DNA of 64,000 nt from Pedobacter lusitanus (GTDB lineage: Bacteria; Bacteroidota; Bacteroidia; Sphingobacteriales; Sphingobacteriaceae), in contig NZ_CP157278.1 in assembly GCF_040026395.1 (NCBI RefSeq), positions 2,480,001 to 2,544,000 on the forward strand. Reading direction: 5' to 3'. Below, piece by piece: positions 27,666 to 37,068 of this stretch. Made by a program: the position numbers and the translations under genes. Below the pieces are notes generated by a model that searched no databases, was not told the origin of the DNA, and saw only the letters and a list, made by a program, of their open reading frames with translations. Positions within the stretch are counted from its first letter, which is position 1. Each line of letters begins with the position of its first letter.

Positions 27666-29819
27666 CTATTTAAGATTTTGCATAAAATAATCAGTTACTT
27701 TCTGATAAAGGTGAGTTCTGTCTTTACCAATCACATTATGTTCGTGACCAGGATAGATCATATAATCTACCTGCACATTATTGTCTACAGCTTTCTTTAC
27801 CAGTTCAACAGTGTGCTGTTGCAAAACAACATTATCCTGTAATCCATGAATAAGTAATAATTTACCTTTCAGTTTTTGAATATTGCTCGTCAGATCTGTT
27901 GCTGCATAACCATCAGGATTTTCTTTTGGTGTATCCATATAACGTTCTGTGTACATCGCCTCATAGAAATTCCAGTTCGTAACTGCCCCACCTGCTACAG
28001 CAGCTTTAAATACTCCGGGATGGTTAATCATAAAATCTACGGTGTTAAAACCACCGAAACTCCATCCAAACAGCCCCATATTTTTTTCATCTGTATAAGA
28101 TAAACCTTTCAGATAACCCACAGCAGACATCATATCTTCCATTTGTACATCACCAGCTCTTCTGAACATAGATTGCTCAAATGCTTTACCACGGTTATCA
28201 CTTCCTCTTGTATCAATAACCATCACTACAAAACCTTGTTCCGCAAGATATTGAAACCAGTAATTACCAGCTCCACCATTCCATTGTTCATGAATTAACT
28301 GTGCATGCGAACCGCCATACCAATAAACCACTACAGGGTGTTTTTTAGTGCTGTCTAATCCTACTGGTTTAAATAGGTTGCAATAGATCAGATCTCCCTG
28401 TTTTCCTTTAATGGTAAAAATTGATGACTCTCCCAGTTGATAATCTTTCAACGGATCAGCTGCCTGCAACAACTGTTTTTTCAGACCTTTTTTAACGGTT
28501 ATCAATTCAGTAGTACCCGGATTCTTAGTTGTACTGAAATAATCAATCACAGTATTTCCAGATGTACTTACTTCAGTCTTATGCGTAGCAAAACCGGTAG
28601 TAACCCTTGTTGATTTACCAGATTTAATATTCACAGCATATAAATTTCTGGTAATTGGTGACTCTTCAGTTGACTCATAAAACAAATTATCGCCAGTAGC
28701 ATCGAAGCCCTTTACTTCTGTGACCTCCCACTTCCCTTTAGTCAATTGTTTAATCAGTTTCCCAGCCGTATTATATAAGTACAAATGATTCCAGCCATCT
28801 CTGTTGCTTTGCCAGATAAATTGTTGCGGGTCATTTTTCAAAAAGAACACAGGCACCAATGGTTCTACATATTTCTCATCTCTTTCTTCAAAAAGAGTTT
28901 TAATGTAATTACCGGTCTGCGCATCGAACTGTTTAAGTTCCATTTGATTTTGTCCGCGGTTTAAAACTGCGATATAAACAAATTTATCATCCGGGCTCCA
29001 GGCTATATTGGTCAGATACTGTTCTGCCGGCTCTCCGGTTTTAAGATAAATGACCGTTTGAGTCTGCGTATTATAAACTCCTACAGTTACCTCATGGATT
29101 TTATCACCGGCCATAGGGTACTTAATATTAACATTTTTTGCCGGACGGGTAGTCCAGTCTATAATAGGATAATCAGCGACCATACTTTGATCCATCCGGT
29201 AAAAAGCAAGCTGTTTACCATTATTACTCCAGAAAGTTCCTTTTGAAATCCCAAATTCATCTCTGTGTACCGAAGAAGCATAAACGATATTACCCGTTCC
29301 GTCATTAGTTACCTGCTTCGCTGTTTTACCATCATTAACAAACAAATTATAATGATCCAGATAAGCTGTATAACCGGCAATACTTCTTTCTGCTTTATCC
29401 TGACCTGCTAACTTACTATCCATTAATACTGCAAAAGTATTTTTCACCGGATCATAGGCCAGTAGTGAACCTTTTACGGTAAGTAACCATTCTTTACTTT
29501 TATTAAATGTAATGGCTGGCATAGCCTGTAACGTTTCCTGCCCGGCTGAACTTAATTTCTGATTGAGCTGCGTTAAAGTCAGAAAAGGCTGATCTTCTTT
29601 TTGAGCCGAACTGCCTTTAAACCAAACCTTCTCACCGCCAACTATTTTTGTATAAACATAATCTTCTGTTCCATAAAGGAATTGCAGATTCTCTAATTTT
29701 TCAGGAGCAAGCGTTGTACGTATCTTAGACATTGCATCAAGCATACTCAGGCTTTTCTGCTGACCGTTTACAATTATGGTTGCAGATAGCAACAGTAGAA
29801 ATAAAACCAGTTTCTTCAT
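27666..29819 (-). CDS. Exported S9 family peptidase (dipeptidyl peptidase IV type)
   Basis: A serine peptidase with an N-terminal beta-propeller and a C-terminal alpha/beta-hydrolase, likely periplasmic and removing dipeptides from peptides. The start is placed at ATG 29819 (MKKLVLFLLLLSATIIVNGQ), which gives a proper Sec leader; the upstream in-frame residues are not leader-like. 717 residues. The triad is intact: Ser587 in GWSFGG, Asp662 in IHGLQDNV and His694 in PGHEHN. The propeller contains the DPP IV-like acidic YTEESPITRN-type stretch. First gene of a group with the GNAT gene and valS. Confidence 0.9.
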   Translation of the reverse strand: MKKLVLFLLLLSATIIVNGQQKSLSMLDAMSKIRTTLAPEKLENLQFLYGTEDYVYTKIVGGEKVWFKGSSAQKEDQPFLTLTQLNQKLSSAGQETLQAMPAITFNKSKEWLLTVKGSLLAYDPVKNTFAVLMDSKLAGQDKAERSIAGYTAYLDHYNLFVNDGKTAKQVTNDGTGNIVYASSVHRDEFGISKGTFWSNNGKQLAFYRMDQSMVADYPIIDWTTRPAKNVNIKYPMAGDKIHEVTVGVYNTQTQTVIYLKTGEPAEQYLTNIAWSPDDKFVYIAVLNRGQNQMELKQFDAQTGNYIKTLFEERDEKYVEPLVPVFFLKNDPQQFIWQSNRDGWNHLYLYNTAGKLIKQLTKGKWEVTEVKGFDATGDNLFYESTEESPITRNLYAVNIKSGKSTRVTTGFATHKTEVSTSGNTVIDYFSTTKNPGTTELITVKKGLKKQLLQAADPLKDYQLGESSIFTIKGKQGDLIYCNLFKPVGLDSTKKHPVVVYWYGGSHAQLIHEQWNGGAGNYWFQYLAEQGFVVMVIDTRGSDNRGKAFEQSMFRRAGDVQMEDMMSAVGYLKGLSYTDEKNMGLFGWSFGGFNTVDFMINHPGVFKAAVAGGAVTNWNFYEAMYTERYMDTPKENPDGYAATDLTSNIQKLKGKLLLIHGLQDNVVLQQHTVELVKKAVDNNVQVDYMIYPGHEHNVIGKDRTHLYQKVTDYFMQNLK

Positions 29820-29837
29820 TAATTTAAATTTGATGGC

Positions 29838-29845
29838 CAAATATA
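29838..29845 (-). promoter_or_regulatory. -7 element before the S9 peptidase operon
   Basis: Minus-strand TATATTTG, 18 nt before the ATG at 29819. No good -33 TTG is seen, so this is a partial match. Confidence 0.4.
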
Positions 29846-29849
29846 GCAA

Positions 29850-30273
29850 TTATGGTGTACCGGGGTGAATTTTACCCAATTTGAAAAATAACCAGGAGCC
29901 TGTTTCAGTTCAGCTGATAAAATTGTTTGCAGCTTAATTTAAAAGGTTCTTAATAAACTAATTTTTCATATCTGCACAATAATAAATGTTAAAATATGTT
30001 AATACAGTATCAATTCATCAGGTTATATTTTATGAAAGCGATCAAAGTATTCCTTCTTCCAGGACTAATCATCAAAAAACTAGGATTGACCAAGCTCTAC
30101 TACTGGTTCAATAAATAGTACCATCAACTCCCGGATTCAGTAATATTTTCATTAGAATAAGCTTTTGTAAATCTCATTTGTTATTTTGAGCCAACATTGC
30201 CTTCCCGTATGATTTCTGTTTATACAAAATTTAACCTGATTCGTTTTTGGGTGGCAGATCTTATTAAAAACAA
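29850..30273. other. Intergenic region between divergent peptidase genes
   Basis: Holds the leader of the S9 operon and of the M13 peptidase gene, and the small ORF at 29996-30118. No terminator hairpin, RNA gene or clear -33/-7 pair was found for the rightward gene. Confidence 0.5.
29996..30118 (+). CDS. Possible 40-residue small protein
   Basis: An unassigned ORF of 40 codons between the S9 and M13 peptidase genes; a shorter start at 30032 gives 28 residues (MKAIKVFLLPGLIIKKLGLT and on to YYWFNK). The sequence is basic and hydrophobic with aromatic residues at the end, compatible with a small membrane-active or membrane-anchored peptide. No Shine-Dalgarno, though these are rare in this phylum. 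Composition is more protein-like than random AT-rich ORFs, but nothing else supports it. Confidence 0.3.
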   Translation: MLIQYQFIRLYFMKAIKVFLLPGLIIKKLGLTKLYYWFNK

Positions 30274-32316
30274 ATGATGAATACAAGACACCTGAAAGGC
30301 TACTTTGCCATTTTAGGAATATTAGCGGCAAGCTATTCTTCCTATGCACAAACAGCTCCTAAAAAGTTCATAGATCCGGCAAACATGGATCTTACAGTGA
30401 AACCAGGAGACGATTTCTACGAATATGCAAGTGGAAACTGGATCAAGAACAATCCAGTTCCTGCCAAAGAAACACGCTGGGGAAGTTTCAATGAATTAAG
30501 AGATTTTAATATTAATGCTGTAAAAAGTGTTGTAGAAGAAGCCGCTGCAGACCGTTCTGCACCAGCCGGATCAGTAAAAAAACGTGTTGGCGATTTTTAT
30601 GCCGCCGCAATGGACAGCATTACGATAGAAAAATTAGGCTATACCCCTATCAAAGCTGATTTGTCAAGAATTAATAAGATTAAAGATATTCAGGGAATAC
30701 TTGATGAAGTCATCACTATGAGAGTTTCAGGCATAGGAGCACCTATGTATGGATTCTATGTTGGCCAGGATAGAAAAAATGTAAATAAATATGTAGCACA
30801 ACTTGGCCAGGGAGGAACCACCCTGCCTGATCGTGATTATTATTTAAAGGATGACAGCAGGGTATTAAAGATCCGTGAGGCTTACCTGAACTATATGACT
30901 ACCTTATTTACGCTAACCGGAAGCTCTGCTACTGAAGCAAAACAAAAAGCAAATACTGTACTTGCTATAGAGAAAAAATTGGCTGAAGCCCAGATGTCAC
31001 GTCTTGAAATGCGTGATCCTTATAAAACATATAATAAATTTACTGTTGCTGCTTTTGAGAAAACTACGCCAAACATTAACTGGACTGCTACCTTACCAAA
31101 ACTTCTGGCAAAGGGACAGGATACTGTTTTGGTAGGTTCTCCAAAATTCTTTGTCAGCCTGAATGAAATGTTGTCTGCTGTTCCGGTATCCGACTGGAAA
31201 ACTTATCTGGAATGGAACGTACTTAAGAACTCTGCAGCAAATCTGAGTTCTCCTTTTGTAAAAGCCAACTTTGCTTTTAATCAGGCACAGACAGGCCAGA
31301 AAGTACAAACACCAAGATGGCAAACCATGTCGTCTAAAACTGATGGATCACTGGGTGAATTATTAGGACAGTTATATGTAGCTAAATATTTCAAACCTGA
31401 GGCTAAAGCGCGTATGACAGAAATGATCAAAAACCTGCGTTCTGCATTTGAAACCAGAATCAAAGGATTGGAATGGATGAGTGATGTAACTAAAGAAAAA
31501 GCTTTAGCTAAATTGAATGCCTTTGTACCTAAAATAGGTTATCCGGATAAATGGAAGAACTATGAAGGTTTAAATATTGATCGCAAAACTTATTTCCAGA
31601 ACCTCAGAAATGTAGGCACATGGGGATACAACGATATGGTTAGCCAGTTAGGCAAACCTGTAGACCGTACCAGATTCGGAATGACCCCTCCTACAGTTAA
31701 TGCTTATTATAGCCCTACAATGAACGAGATCGTATTCCCGGCCGGAATTCTACAGTTCCCTTTCTTTGCTGCAAATGCAGATGATGCAATCAACTATGGC
31801 GGTATAGGTGCGGTAATTGGTCATGAGATGTCTCATGGTTTTGATGATAGCGGAAGTCAGTATGATAAAGACGGCAATCTACGTAACTGGTGGACAGATC
31901 AGGATCGTACTAAATTTGAAGCTAAAACAAAAGCACTGGGCGAACAATACGATTCTTACACTGTGTTGGATACTATTCATGTGAATGGTAAACTGACTAT
32001 GGGCGAAAACATTGGTGATTTAGGCGGCTTAAATGCTGCTTATACTGCGTTCAAATTAACCAAACAAGGACAATCTGAAGAAAAAATCGACGGTTTTACT
32101 CCTGATCAGCGTTTCTTCCTTTCCTGGGCACAGGTATGGAGAGGCAATATCTTACCTGACAATGCAGCACAGCTGATTAAAACTGATCCGCATTCTCCGG
32201 GAGAATTCAGAACGATTGGTGCTCCGGTAAACATGGACGCCTGGTACAAAGCATTTGATGTGAAACCAGGTGATAAACTATACAAAAAACCAGAAGACAG
32301 AATCAGACTCTGGTAA
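30274..32316 (+). CDS. Exported M13 family zinc metallopeptidase
   Basis: A neprilysin/PepO-type endopeptidase of 680 residues with a leader ending SSYAQ. The zinc site is complete: HEMSH at 517-521 and third ligand Glu578 in GENIGD. The upstream substrate-binding NAYYSP and VFPAGILQFPFF are also present, as is the downstream WRG in QVWRGNILPDNAAQ. The N-terminal M13 lobe begins DPANMDLTVKPGDDFYEYASGNWIKNNPVP. Likely periplasmic or lipoprotein-free exported enzyme acting on short peptides. A strong terminator follows at 32331-32367. The first or second Met may start translation. Confidence 0.93.
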   Translation: MMNTRHLKGYFAILGILAASYSSYAQTAPKKFIDPANMDLTVKPGDDFYEYASGNWIKNNPVPAKETRWGSFNELRDFNINAVKSVVEEAAADRSAPAGSVKKRVGDFYAAAMDSITIEKLGYTPIKADLSRINKIKDIQGILDEVITMRVSGIGAPMYGFYVGQDRKNVNKYVAQLGQGGTTLPDRDYYLKDDSRVLKIREAYLNYMTTLFTLTGSSATEAKQKANTVLAIEKKLAEAQMSRLEMRDPYKTYNKFTVAAFEKTTPNINWTATLPKLLAKGQDTVLVGSPKFFVSLNEMLSAVPVSDWKTYLEWNVLKNSAANLSSPFVKANFAFNQAQTGQKVQTPRWQTMSSKTDGSLGELLGQLYVAKYFKPEAKARMTEMIKNLRSAFETRIKGLEWMSDVTKEKALAKLNAFVPKIGYPDKWKNYEGLNIDRKTYFQNLRNVGTWGYNDMVSQLGKPVDRTRFGMTPPTVNAYYSPTMNEIVFPAGILQFPFFAANADDAINYGGIGAVIGHEMSHGFDDSGSQYDKDGNLRNWWTDQDRTKFEAKTKALGEQYDSYTVLDTIHVNGKLTMGENIGDLGGLNAAYTAFKLTKQGQSEEKIDGFTPDQRFFLSWAQVWRGNILPDNAAQLIKTDPHSPGEFRTIGAPVNMDAWYKAFDVKPGDKLYKKPEDRIRLW

Positions 32317-32330
32317 TTCCATCAAAAGAA

Positions 32331-32367
32331 AAACGCCGCTACTTTAACTCAGTAGCGGCGTTTTTTT
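32331..32367 (+). terminator. Intrinsic terminator of the M13 gene
   Basis: AACGCCGCTACT (32332-32343) pairs with AGTAGCGGCGTT (32351-32362) around a 7-nt loop, followed by T7. It can serve the convergent gene too. Confidence 0.85.
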
Positions 32368-32397
32368 ATGATTCAGAATTTGTGCTTACACAGGTAA

Positions 32398-33414
32398 CTA
32401 AAATCTGGTTAAAACTTTTCTACCCAGATCAAAGGTTAGCCTGAATGCCTGTTGACTGCTCATTCTTGACGGAGTATTGTGCAAACTAAAAACGAACGAT
32501 CCTTTAATATTTTTAAATATTAAAGGGGTATAGATTAAGTCTAATCTGTTGTAGGTCTTATTCTGATAGAACCCATCTCCATAGTTGATACGTGACCCCT
32601 GACCTTTATAAAATTCATCAAATAGAGCAAAACGTTTATAACCCAGATAAGCGCTGGCTACGAATCCTTTGGGCGTATTCAGGTCTGTTACATCTCTGAT
32701 TCTTTCAATAGAAACCATAGCTCCGGCTTCAATAGTTAAAGAATCCAGCACTGTTTTATGACTAAAATCCAGCCCCAGTTTTACTTGCAGCCCGCCATTA
32801 TCTTCTATATGATCACCAGCCTGTTCATTCGAAGTATAGGCATTATGCATCAACTGAAAATAATGAGACACATAAAAAGGACCAGTAGTCACCGGACGAT
32901 ACTTACCCGACAAGCCAACTAAAAACTGTTCACGGTCAGTTGCTGTCTGTTTACTCAGCCAGTCAATCCATACTGTTTCAGTAAAATGTTCATTTTTATA
33001 ACTTAACAACATCCCCTGCACATTCGGACGGTAGTAGCGTAGCGTATCATTTAATAGCGCCCGCGGATAATCACTAAGCAAGCCTTCTCTTGAAAATGCT
33101 CCGATGTTAAAATTCCAGTTCTTATTTCTATAGTTATAATAAGCAACAGGATCTACTTTCATGAATCTCCTTGAACCAAATTCATGTAGTGCATTTACCC
33201 CAACAATAAAACGGTTATTACTGTCCAGGTTTAATCCCAGGTCTAATGCCAGCCTGGTACCAGAGTAAGTATTAGATCTGGAAACATAATCTTTATATTC
33301 CCTGTTATCCATAAAACCCATACCGTTAAAATGGATATCAAGGCTTCCCTGCGCGAATGTTATAGTACTTGAAAATATTGAAATAATAATAATCAGGTAA
33401 ACTTTCTTAGTCAT
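32398..33414 (-). CDS. Outer-membrane beta-barrel candidate, unknown function
   Basis: Not assigned to a known family. The 338 residues have a leader (MTKKVYLIIIISIFSSTITFAQ), then repeated amphipathic strands with aromatic girdle residues (RLALDLGLNLDSNNRFIVGV, YYNYRNKNWNFNIGAFSREG, LIYTPLIFKNIKGSFVFSLH) and a terminal strand RLTFDLGRKVLTRF ending in Phe. The pattern fits a 14-16-strand outer-membrane barrel. It sits 10 bp downstream of the MmcQ/YjbR gene and may be cotranscribed with it. No ligand or partner is apparent. Confidence 0.7.
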   Translation of the reverse strand: MTKKVYLIIIISIFSSTITFAQGSLDIHFNGMGFMDNREYKDYVSRSNTYSGTRLALDLGLNLDSNNRFIVGVNALHEFGSRRFMKVDPVAYYNYRNKNWNFNIGAFSREGLLSDYPRALLNDTLRYYRPNVQGMLLSYKNEHFTETVWIDWLSKQTATDREQFLVGLSGKYRPVTTGPFYVSHYFQLMHNAYTSNEQAGDHIEDNGGLQVKLGLDFSHKTVLDSLTIEAGAMVSIERIRDVTDLNTPKGFVASAYLGYKRFALFDEFYKGQGSRINYGDGFYQNKTYNRLDLIYTPLIFKNIKGSFVFSLHNTPSRMSSQQAFRLTFDLGRKVLTRF

Positions 33415-33424
33415 AAAATGTATT

Positions 33425-33763
33425 TTAAATATATTGTTCTTGTATTTTCTTTGATAGCTTGCTCAAAACAAGCAGCCTTGATTCTGCAATTCTTCTTTTT
33501 AATTCTGTGTCTGATAGCACATCAAAGCTACCTATGCCTATCCACTGTCCTCTGGCCAGATGTTTTGCCTGCATAATTCCATCCCTTGCAACCAGTTGTT
33601 CAAATTCTTCAGGATTAATTTTTAAGGCCAGACCACCAGTTGACAGTGAATTCATCACAAATATCTTTTTCCCGATCATGAAACAAAGACTATCATCCCA
33701 CTTGATTTCTTCTGTAGTTCCCGGAAGGCTGAGACAGTAGTCCCTGAACATTTCAACATCCAT
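33425..33763 (-). CDS. MmcQ/YjbR family protein
   Basis: A 112-residue cytoplasmic protein with the MmcQ/YjbR fold (double-wing DNA-binding-like). Key stretches are FRDYCLSLPGTTEEIKWDDSLCFMIGKKIFVM, LALKINPEEFEQLVARDG and ARGQWIGIGSFDVLSDTELKRRIAESRLLVLSKLSKK. DNA binding has been proposed for the family, but the cellular role is unknown. Divergent from mnmD with a 61-bp gap. Confidence 0.88.
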   Translation of the reverse strand: MDVEMFRDYCLSLPGTTEEIKWDDSLCFMIGKKIFVMNSLSTGGLALKINPEEFEQLVARDGIMQAKHLARGQWIGIGSFDVLSDTELKRRIAESRLLVLSKLSKKIQEQYI

Positions 33764-33811
33764 CTTAGTAATTTGCTGCTAATCTACAAAGCTTGTTTAG
33801 AATTTATGTGG

Positions 33812-33819
33812 TATTTTTG
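33812..33819 (+). promoter_or_regulatory. -7 element before mnmD
   Basis: TATTTTTG ends 5 nt before the ATG at 33825. A TTG at 33793-33795 is 16 bp upstream, shorter than the usual spacer. Very short leader. Confidence 0.45.
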
Positions 33820-33824
33820 TAGAA

Positions 33825-34514
33825 ATGAATATCATCACCCAAACCGCAGACGGCTCCAATACTTTATACAATGAAACCATTGGAGAGCACTATCACTCCA
33901 AACATGGCGCATTACAGGAAAGCAAACATGTTTTTATTGATGCCGGATTAAAACAGGCCGAATTTCAATTCCCCGGACAACTGATCTCTATATTGGAAAT
34001 AGGCTTCGGTACCGGTCTGAATTTCCTGCTCACCTCAGCTTATGCTGATGAACATGGCCTCTCTATCAATTATACCGGAATAGAAGCTTATCCTTTAAGT
34101 AAGGAAGAACTTACCTCAACACAATATAATCAATATGTTCCGGTGCCGATCTGGGACAACCTGATGAACGTTTACACTAAAGCATTATGTTCAGCCACCT
34201 CATTAAATGCGGATCAGGAACTAACTATTGCCCATACCACACTGGAAGCTTTTAAGTCTGAGAAACTATTTGATCTGGTATACTTTGATGCCTTCTCTGT
34301 ACAGCATCAGCCAGAAATGTGGTCAGACGAGATTATTTGTCACGTTTGCTCATTTCTAAAGCCCAATGGAATTTTTGTTACCTATGCAATTACAGGAAAA
34401 CTAAAACGCGCACTGAAGAGCTGTGGTATGAAAATTGAAAAACTTCCTGGTGCTCCCGGGAAAAGAGAAATGCTGCGCGCAATTAAAGTTCTTGCCGAAC
34501 AAACAACGGTTTAA
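33825..34514 (+). CDS. mnmD: tRNA 5-methylaminomethyl-2-thiouridine methyltransferase
   Basis: SAM-dependent methyltransferase completing mnm5s2U at the wobble position of some tRNAs; equivalent to the N-terminal half of E. coli MnmC. The 229-residue, single-domain form is usual in this phylum. Visible blocks: TLYNETIGEHYHSKHGALQESKHVFI, SAM motif LEIGFGTGLNFLL, acidic loop TGIEAYPLS, and the catalytic DPxY-like region LVYFDAFSVQHQPEMWSDE. The C-terminus PGAPGKREMLRAIK matches the family. No FAD oxidase domain is attached. Confidence 0.9.
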   Translation: MNIITQTADGSNTLYNETIGEHYHSKHGALQESKHVFIDAGLKQAEFQFPGQLISILEIGFGTGLNFLLTSAYADEHGLSINYTGIEAYPLSKEELTSTQYNQYVPVPIWDNLMNVYTKALCSATSLNADQELTIAHTTLEAFKSEKLFDLVYFDAFSVQHQPEMWSDEIICHVCSFLKPNGIFVTYAITGKLKRALKSCGMKIEKLPGAPGKREMLRAIKVLAEQTTV

Positions 34515-34827
34515 TTTACAAATCCCGGACTAAACTTGAACTTCTGTCAATTAAATTTGTTTTCAGGCCAATCTTTGAGGCTCTTAAAAATCCTGCAGGT
34601 TATTTGATCTGTATCCTTGAGAGTGCTTCCCGGAAAACCACATAGGGTATACCCGGGGATAAGACCTATACTGATAAAACTATCATGTGCGAACTGATTG
34701 AGCCGGAATTTTCGCCGGCTCCTGAACACAAATTCAATAGAGAAATTGTGAGAAGAATGGATAAGTACAAGATAGTCTTATGGTAATTAAAGACGAATTA
34801 ATACCGATGAAAACAAATATTTTACAG
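34515..34827. other. Intergenic tract with possible coding remnant
   Basis: About 310 bp between mnmD and the aldo/keto reductase. A plus-strand frame reads PGDKTYTDKTIMCELIEPEF onward to a TAA at 34784-34786, protein-like but closed on the left by an in-frame TAG. A stem GAGCCGG/CCGGCTC (34700-34721) lies inside. It could be a decayed gene end or chance; nothing else is seen. Confidence 0.35.
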
Positions 34828-35784
34828 ATGGAAAAAAGAAAATTAGGTAATACAGATTTGCTGGTTTCGCCGGTAACTTTTGGAGGAAATGTTTTTGGAT
34901 GGACGTTAGATGAGAAAAAATCTTTTGAAGTTCTGGATGGTTTTATAGAAGCAGGTTTTAATTTTATTGATACAGCGGATGTATATTCCAGGTGGGTACC
35001 GGAAAATAAGGGTGGTGAGTCTGAAACTATTATTGGAAACTGGATTAAGGCACGTAATAACCGTAATCAGATTATACTGGCAACCAAGGTAGGCAGTAAT
35101 ATGGATGTAAACGGGAAGAAATGTCTTTCAAAAAAATATATACTGGAAGCTGTTGATGCCTCTTTGTTAAGATTAAAAACAGACTATATCGATCTTTATC
35201 AATCTCATTACGATGATCCCGAAACCCCTGTACAGGAGACACTGGAAGCTTACGATCAACTGATCAGGGCCGGAAAAGTACGCTGGATAGGTGCATCCAA
35301 CTTTAGTCCTGAAAGATTTAAAGAATCATTGGAAACAAGTCAGCGTTTAAGCTTACCAAAATATCAGACTTTCCAGCCGGAATATAATCTGTACAAAAGA
35401 GAAGAATTTGAAAAACAGATGGAGCAAATCTGTCTGGATCACCATATTGGCGTAATCAATTATTATGCACTGGCAAGTGGTTTCCTAACCGGAAAATATC
35501 GTTCGGAAGCAGACCTCAGCAAAAGCCAGCGAGGTGGTGCTGTAAAAGATTTTATGAATCCAAGAGGATTCAGAATTCTGAAGGCACTTGATGAAGTTTC
35601 AGAACAATACAATTCCTCACTTGCAAGTGTCGCCATAGCCTGGTTAATTGCCAGACCATCGGTCACCTCGCCAATTGCAAGTGTAACTAGTCTGAATCAG
35701 TTAAAAGATCTGACTAGGGCTGCATCTTTAAAACTTAATATAGAAGATATATCCATCCTGGACGAAGCAAGTGCCTGGAAATAA
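34828..35784 (+). CDS. Aldo/keto reductase
   Basis: NADPH-dependent oxidoreductase with a TIM-barrel fold. Starting at ATG 34828 (MEKRKLGNTDLLVSPVTFGG) gives the usual family N-terminus and 318 residues; in-frame ATGs at 34780 and 34807 would add a short non-homologous leader. Catalytic residues are visible: Asp and Tyr in FIDTADVYSRW, Lys in ILATKVG, His in YQSHYDDPETP. The cofactor block near the end (SVTSLNQLKDLTRAASLKL) is present. Closest in pattern to the YhdN/Tas-like AKR group. Substrate unknown. Monocistronic, with a terminator at 35809-35846. Confidence 0.9.
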   Translation: MEKRKLGNTDLLVSPVTFGGNVFGWTLDEKKSFEVLDGFIEAGFNFIDTADVYSRWVPENKGGESETIIGNWIKARNNRNQIILATKVGSNMDVNGKKCLSKKYILEAVDASLLRLKTDYIDLYQSHYDDPETPVQETLEAYDQLIRAGKVRWIGASNFSPERFKESLETSQRLSLPKYQTFQPEYNLYKREEFEKQMEQICLDHHIGVINYYALASGFLTGKYRSEADLSKSQRGGAVKDFMNPRGFRILKALDEVSEQYNSSLASVAIAWLIARPSVTSPIASVTSLNQLKDLTRAASLKLNIEDISILDEASAWK

Positions 35785-35808
35785 TGTAAAAAGTAAATCG
35801 TATTTGTA

Positions 35809-35846
35809 ATGCCCTGCCAAAATAATTGGCAGGGCATTTGTTTTTA
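35809..35846 (+). terminator. Intrinsic terminator
   Basis: ATGCCCTGCCAA (35809-35820) pairs with TTGGCAGGGCAT (35826-35837) around AATAA, followed by a TTTG-T5 tract. It ends the aldo/keto reductase transcript. Confidence 0.85.
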
Positions 35847-35876
35847 GCAAGACTTTATCATTAAATTCACCTACAA

Positions 35877-36989
35877 ATGAAATACATCTCCCCTCCTTTT
35901 TATGCCAAACTTGCTTTGGTCTTATTTTCAATTATTGCACTCGGATATCTGGCAATATTAGGTCATAGTCTTCTTGCCCCTTTGCTGGCCTCCTTTTTAC
36001 TGGCCTTATTATTATTGCCACTGGCAAATTTTCTGGAGAAAAAATGGAAATTCAAAAGGAGCCTGGCTTCTATAGTATCAGTTGTACTGATGATAGCTGT
36101 AATTTCTGGTATTATGTTCTTTCTGGCTAATCAGCTAAGCGATTTAGGCCAGGACTGGCCTTTGTTAAAGGAACAGGCGGTACATTCCTTTGAAGCTCTG
36201 CAGATCTGGGTATCTCATACTTTTAACGTAAATGCCCATAAGCAAATCGATTATTTACAGGAAAGTGCGACTAAAGCATTGGCCTCCAGCGCTACGGTAG
36301 TAGGAGCTACACTGATGACTTTATCCTCTACATTATTGTTTCTGGCTTTCCTTTTATTGTTCACTTTCTTTATTTTAAATTACCGCCGTATCCTTTTCAC
36401 TTTTCTAATCAGTGTGTTTAAAGAAGAACATTCAGAAAAAGTCAAACAAATTGTGGAGCAAATTCAGTACATAATTAAACGTTATATCCTGGGGCTGTTT
36501 CTTCAGATGTTAATCGTGACTGCATTAACAGTTGTTGTATTATCACTTCTGGGAGTAAAATATGCGGTGCTGCTAGGTCTGATTACTGGTATTTTTAACC
36601 TTGTACCCTACCTTGGGATTTTTTCTTCCTTACTGATCAGTGTGCTGATTACTTTCGCTACTGCCGGTGCAACCAAAGTTCTGTTTGTCATCATAGCTTA
36701 CGTTGCGATCCATACACTGGATGGTAATATTCTGATGCCATTGGTGGTAGGCTCAAAAGTAAAAATCAATGCATTATTTGCCTTCATTGGAATTGTTGTA
36801 GGAGAAATGATATGGGGAATTTCAGGTATGTTTTTATGTATTCCTTACCTGGCTATACTTAAGATTATATTTGACCGTGTCGATGAATTAAAACCATGGG
36901 GTATTTTACTTGGCGAACAGGAAAAACCACAGCGAAAACGAAAGGTATACCAGATCACTAAAAAAATAAAACTCGAAGAACCCGAGTAA
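35877..36989 (+). CDS. AI-2E/PerM family transporter
   Basis: A 370-residue inner-membrane protein with the eight-helix layout of the AI-2E exporter (PerM, UPF0118) family. Helices lie near residues 8-28, 30-50, 65-85, 150-170, 210-240, 240-260, 265-285 and 305-330. The conserved blocks GLITGIFNLVPYLGIFSSLL and HTLDGNILMPLVVGSKVKINALFAFIGIVVG are present. The tail is basic (QRKRKVYQITKKIK). Family members export varied small molecules or ions; the substrate here cannot be told. A weak terminator separates it from mazG. Confidence 0.87.
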   Translation: MKYISPPFYAKLALVLFSIIALGYLAILGHSLLAPLLASFLLALLLLPLANFLEKKWKFKRSLASIVSVVLMIAVISGIMFFLANQLSDLGQDWPLLKEQAVHSFEALQIWVSHTFNVNAHKQIDYLQESATKALASSATVVGATLMTLSSTLLFLAFLLLFTFFILNYRRILFTFLISVFKEEHSEKVKQIVEQIQYIIKRYILGLFLQMLIVTALTVVVLSLLGVKYAVLLGLITGIFNLVPYLGIFSSLLISVLITFATAGATKVLFVIIAYVAIHTLDGNILMPLVVGSKVKINALFAFIGIVVGEMIWGISGMFLCIPYLAILKIIFDRVDELKPWGILLGEQEKPQRKRKVYQITKKIKLEEPE

Positions 36990-37006
36990 CACCGCAAAGA
37001 TTTTAA

Positions 37007-37046
37007 CCAGACCCATTCTTTTAAATAGGATGGGTTTGGTATTTTA
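37007..37046 (+). terminator. Probable terminator
   Basis: CCAGACCCAT (37007-37016) pairs with ATGGGTTTGG (37030-37039) with one G-T pair; a short T tract follows (TATTTTA). Confidence 0.55.
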
Positions 37047-37068
37047 GCGCATTATAAAACACAAACAC

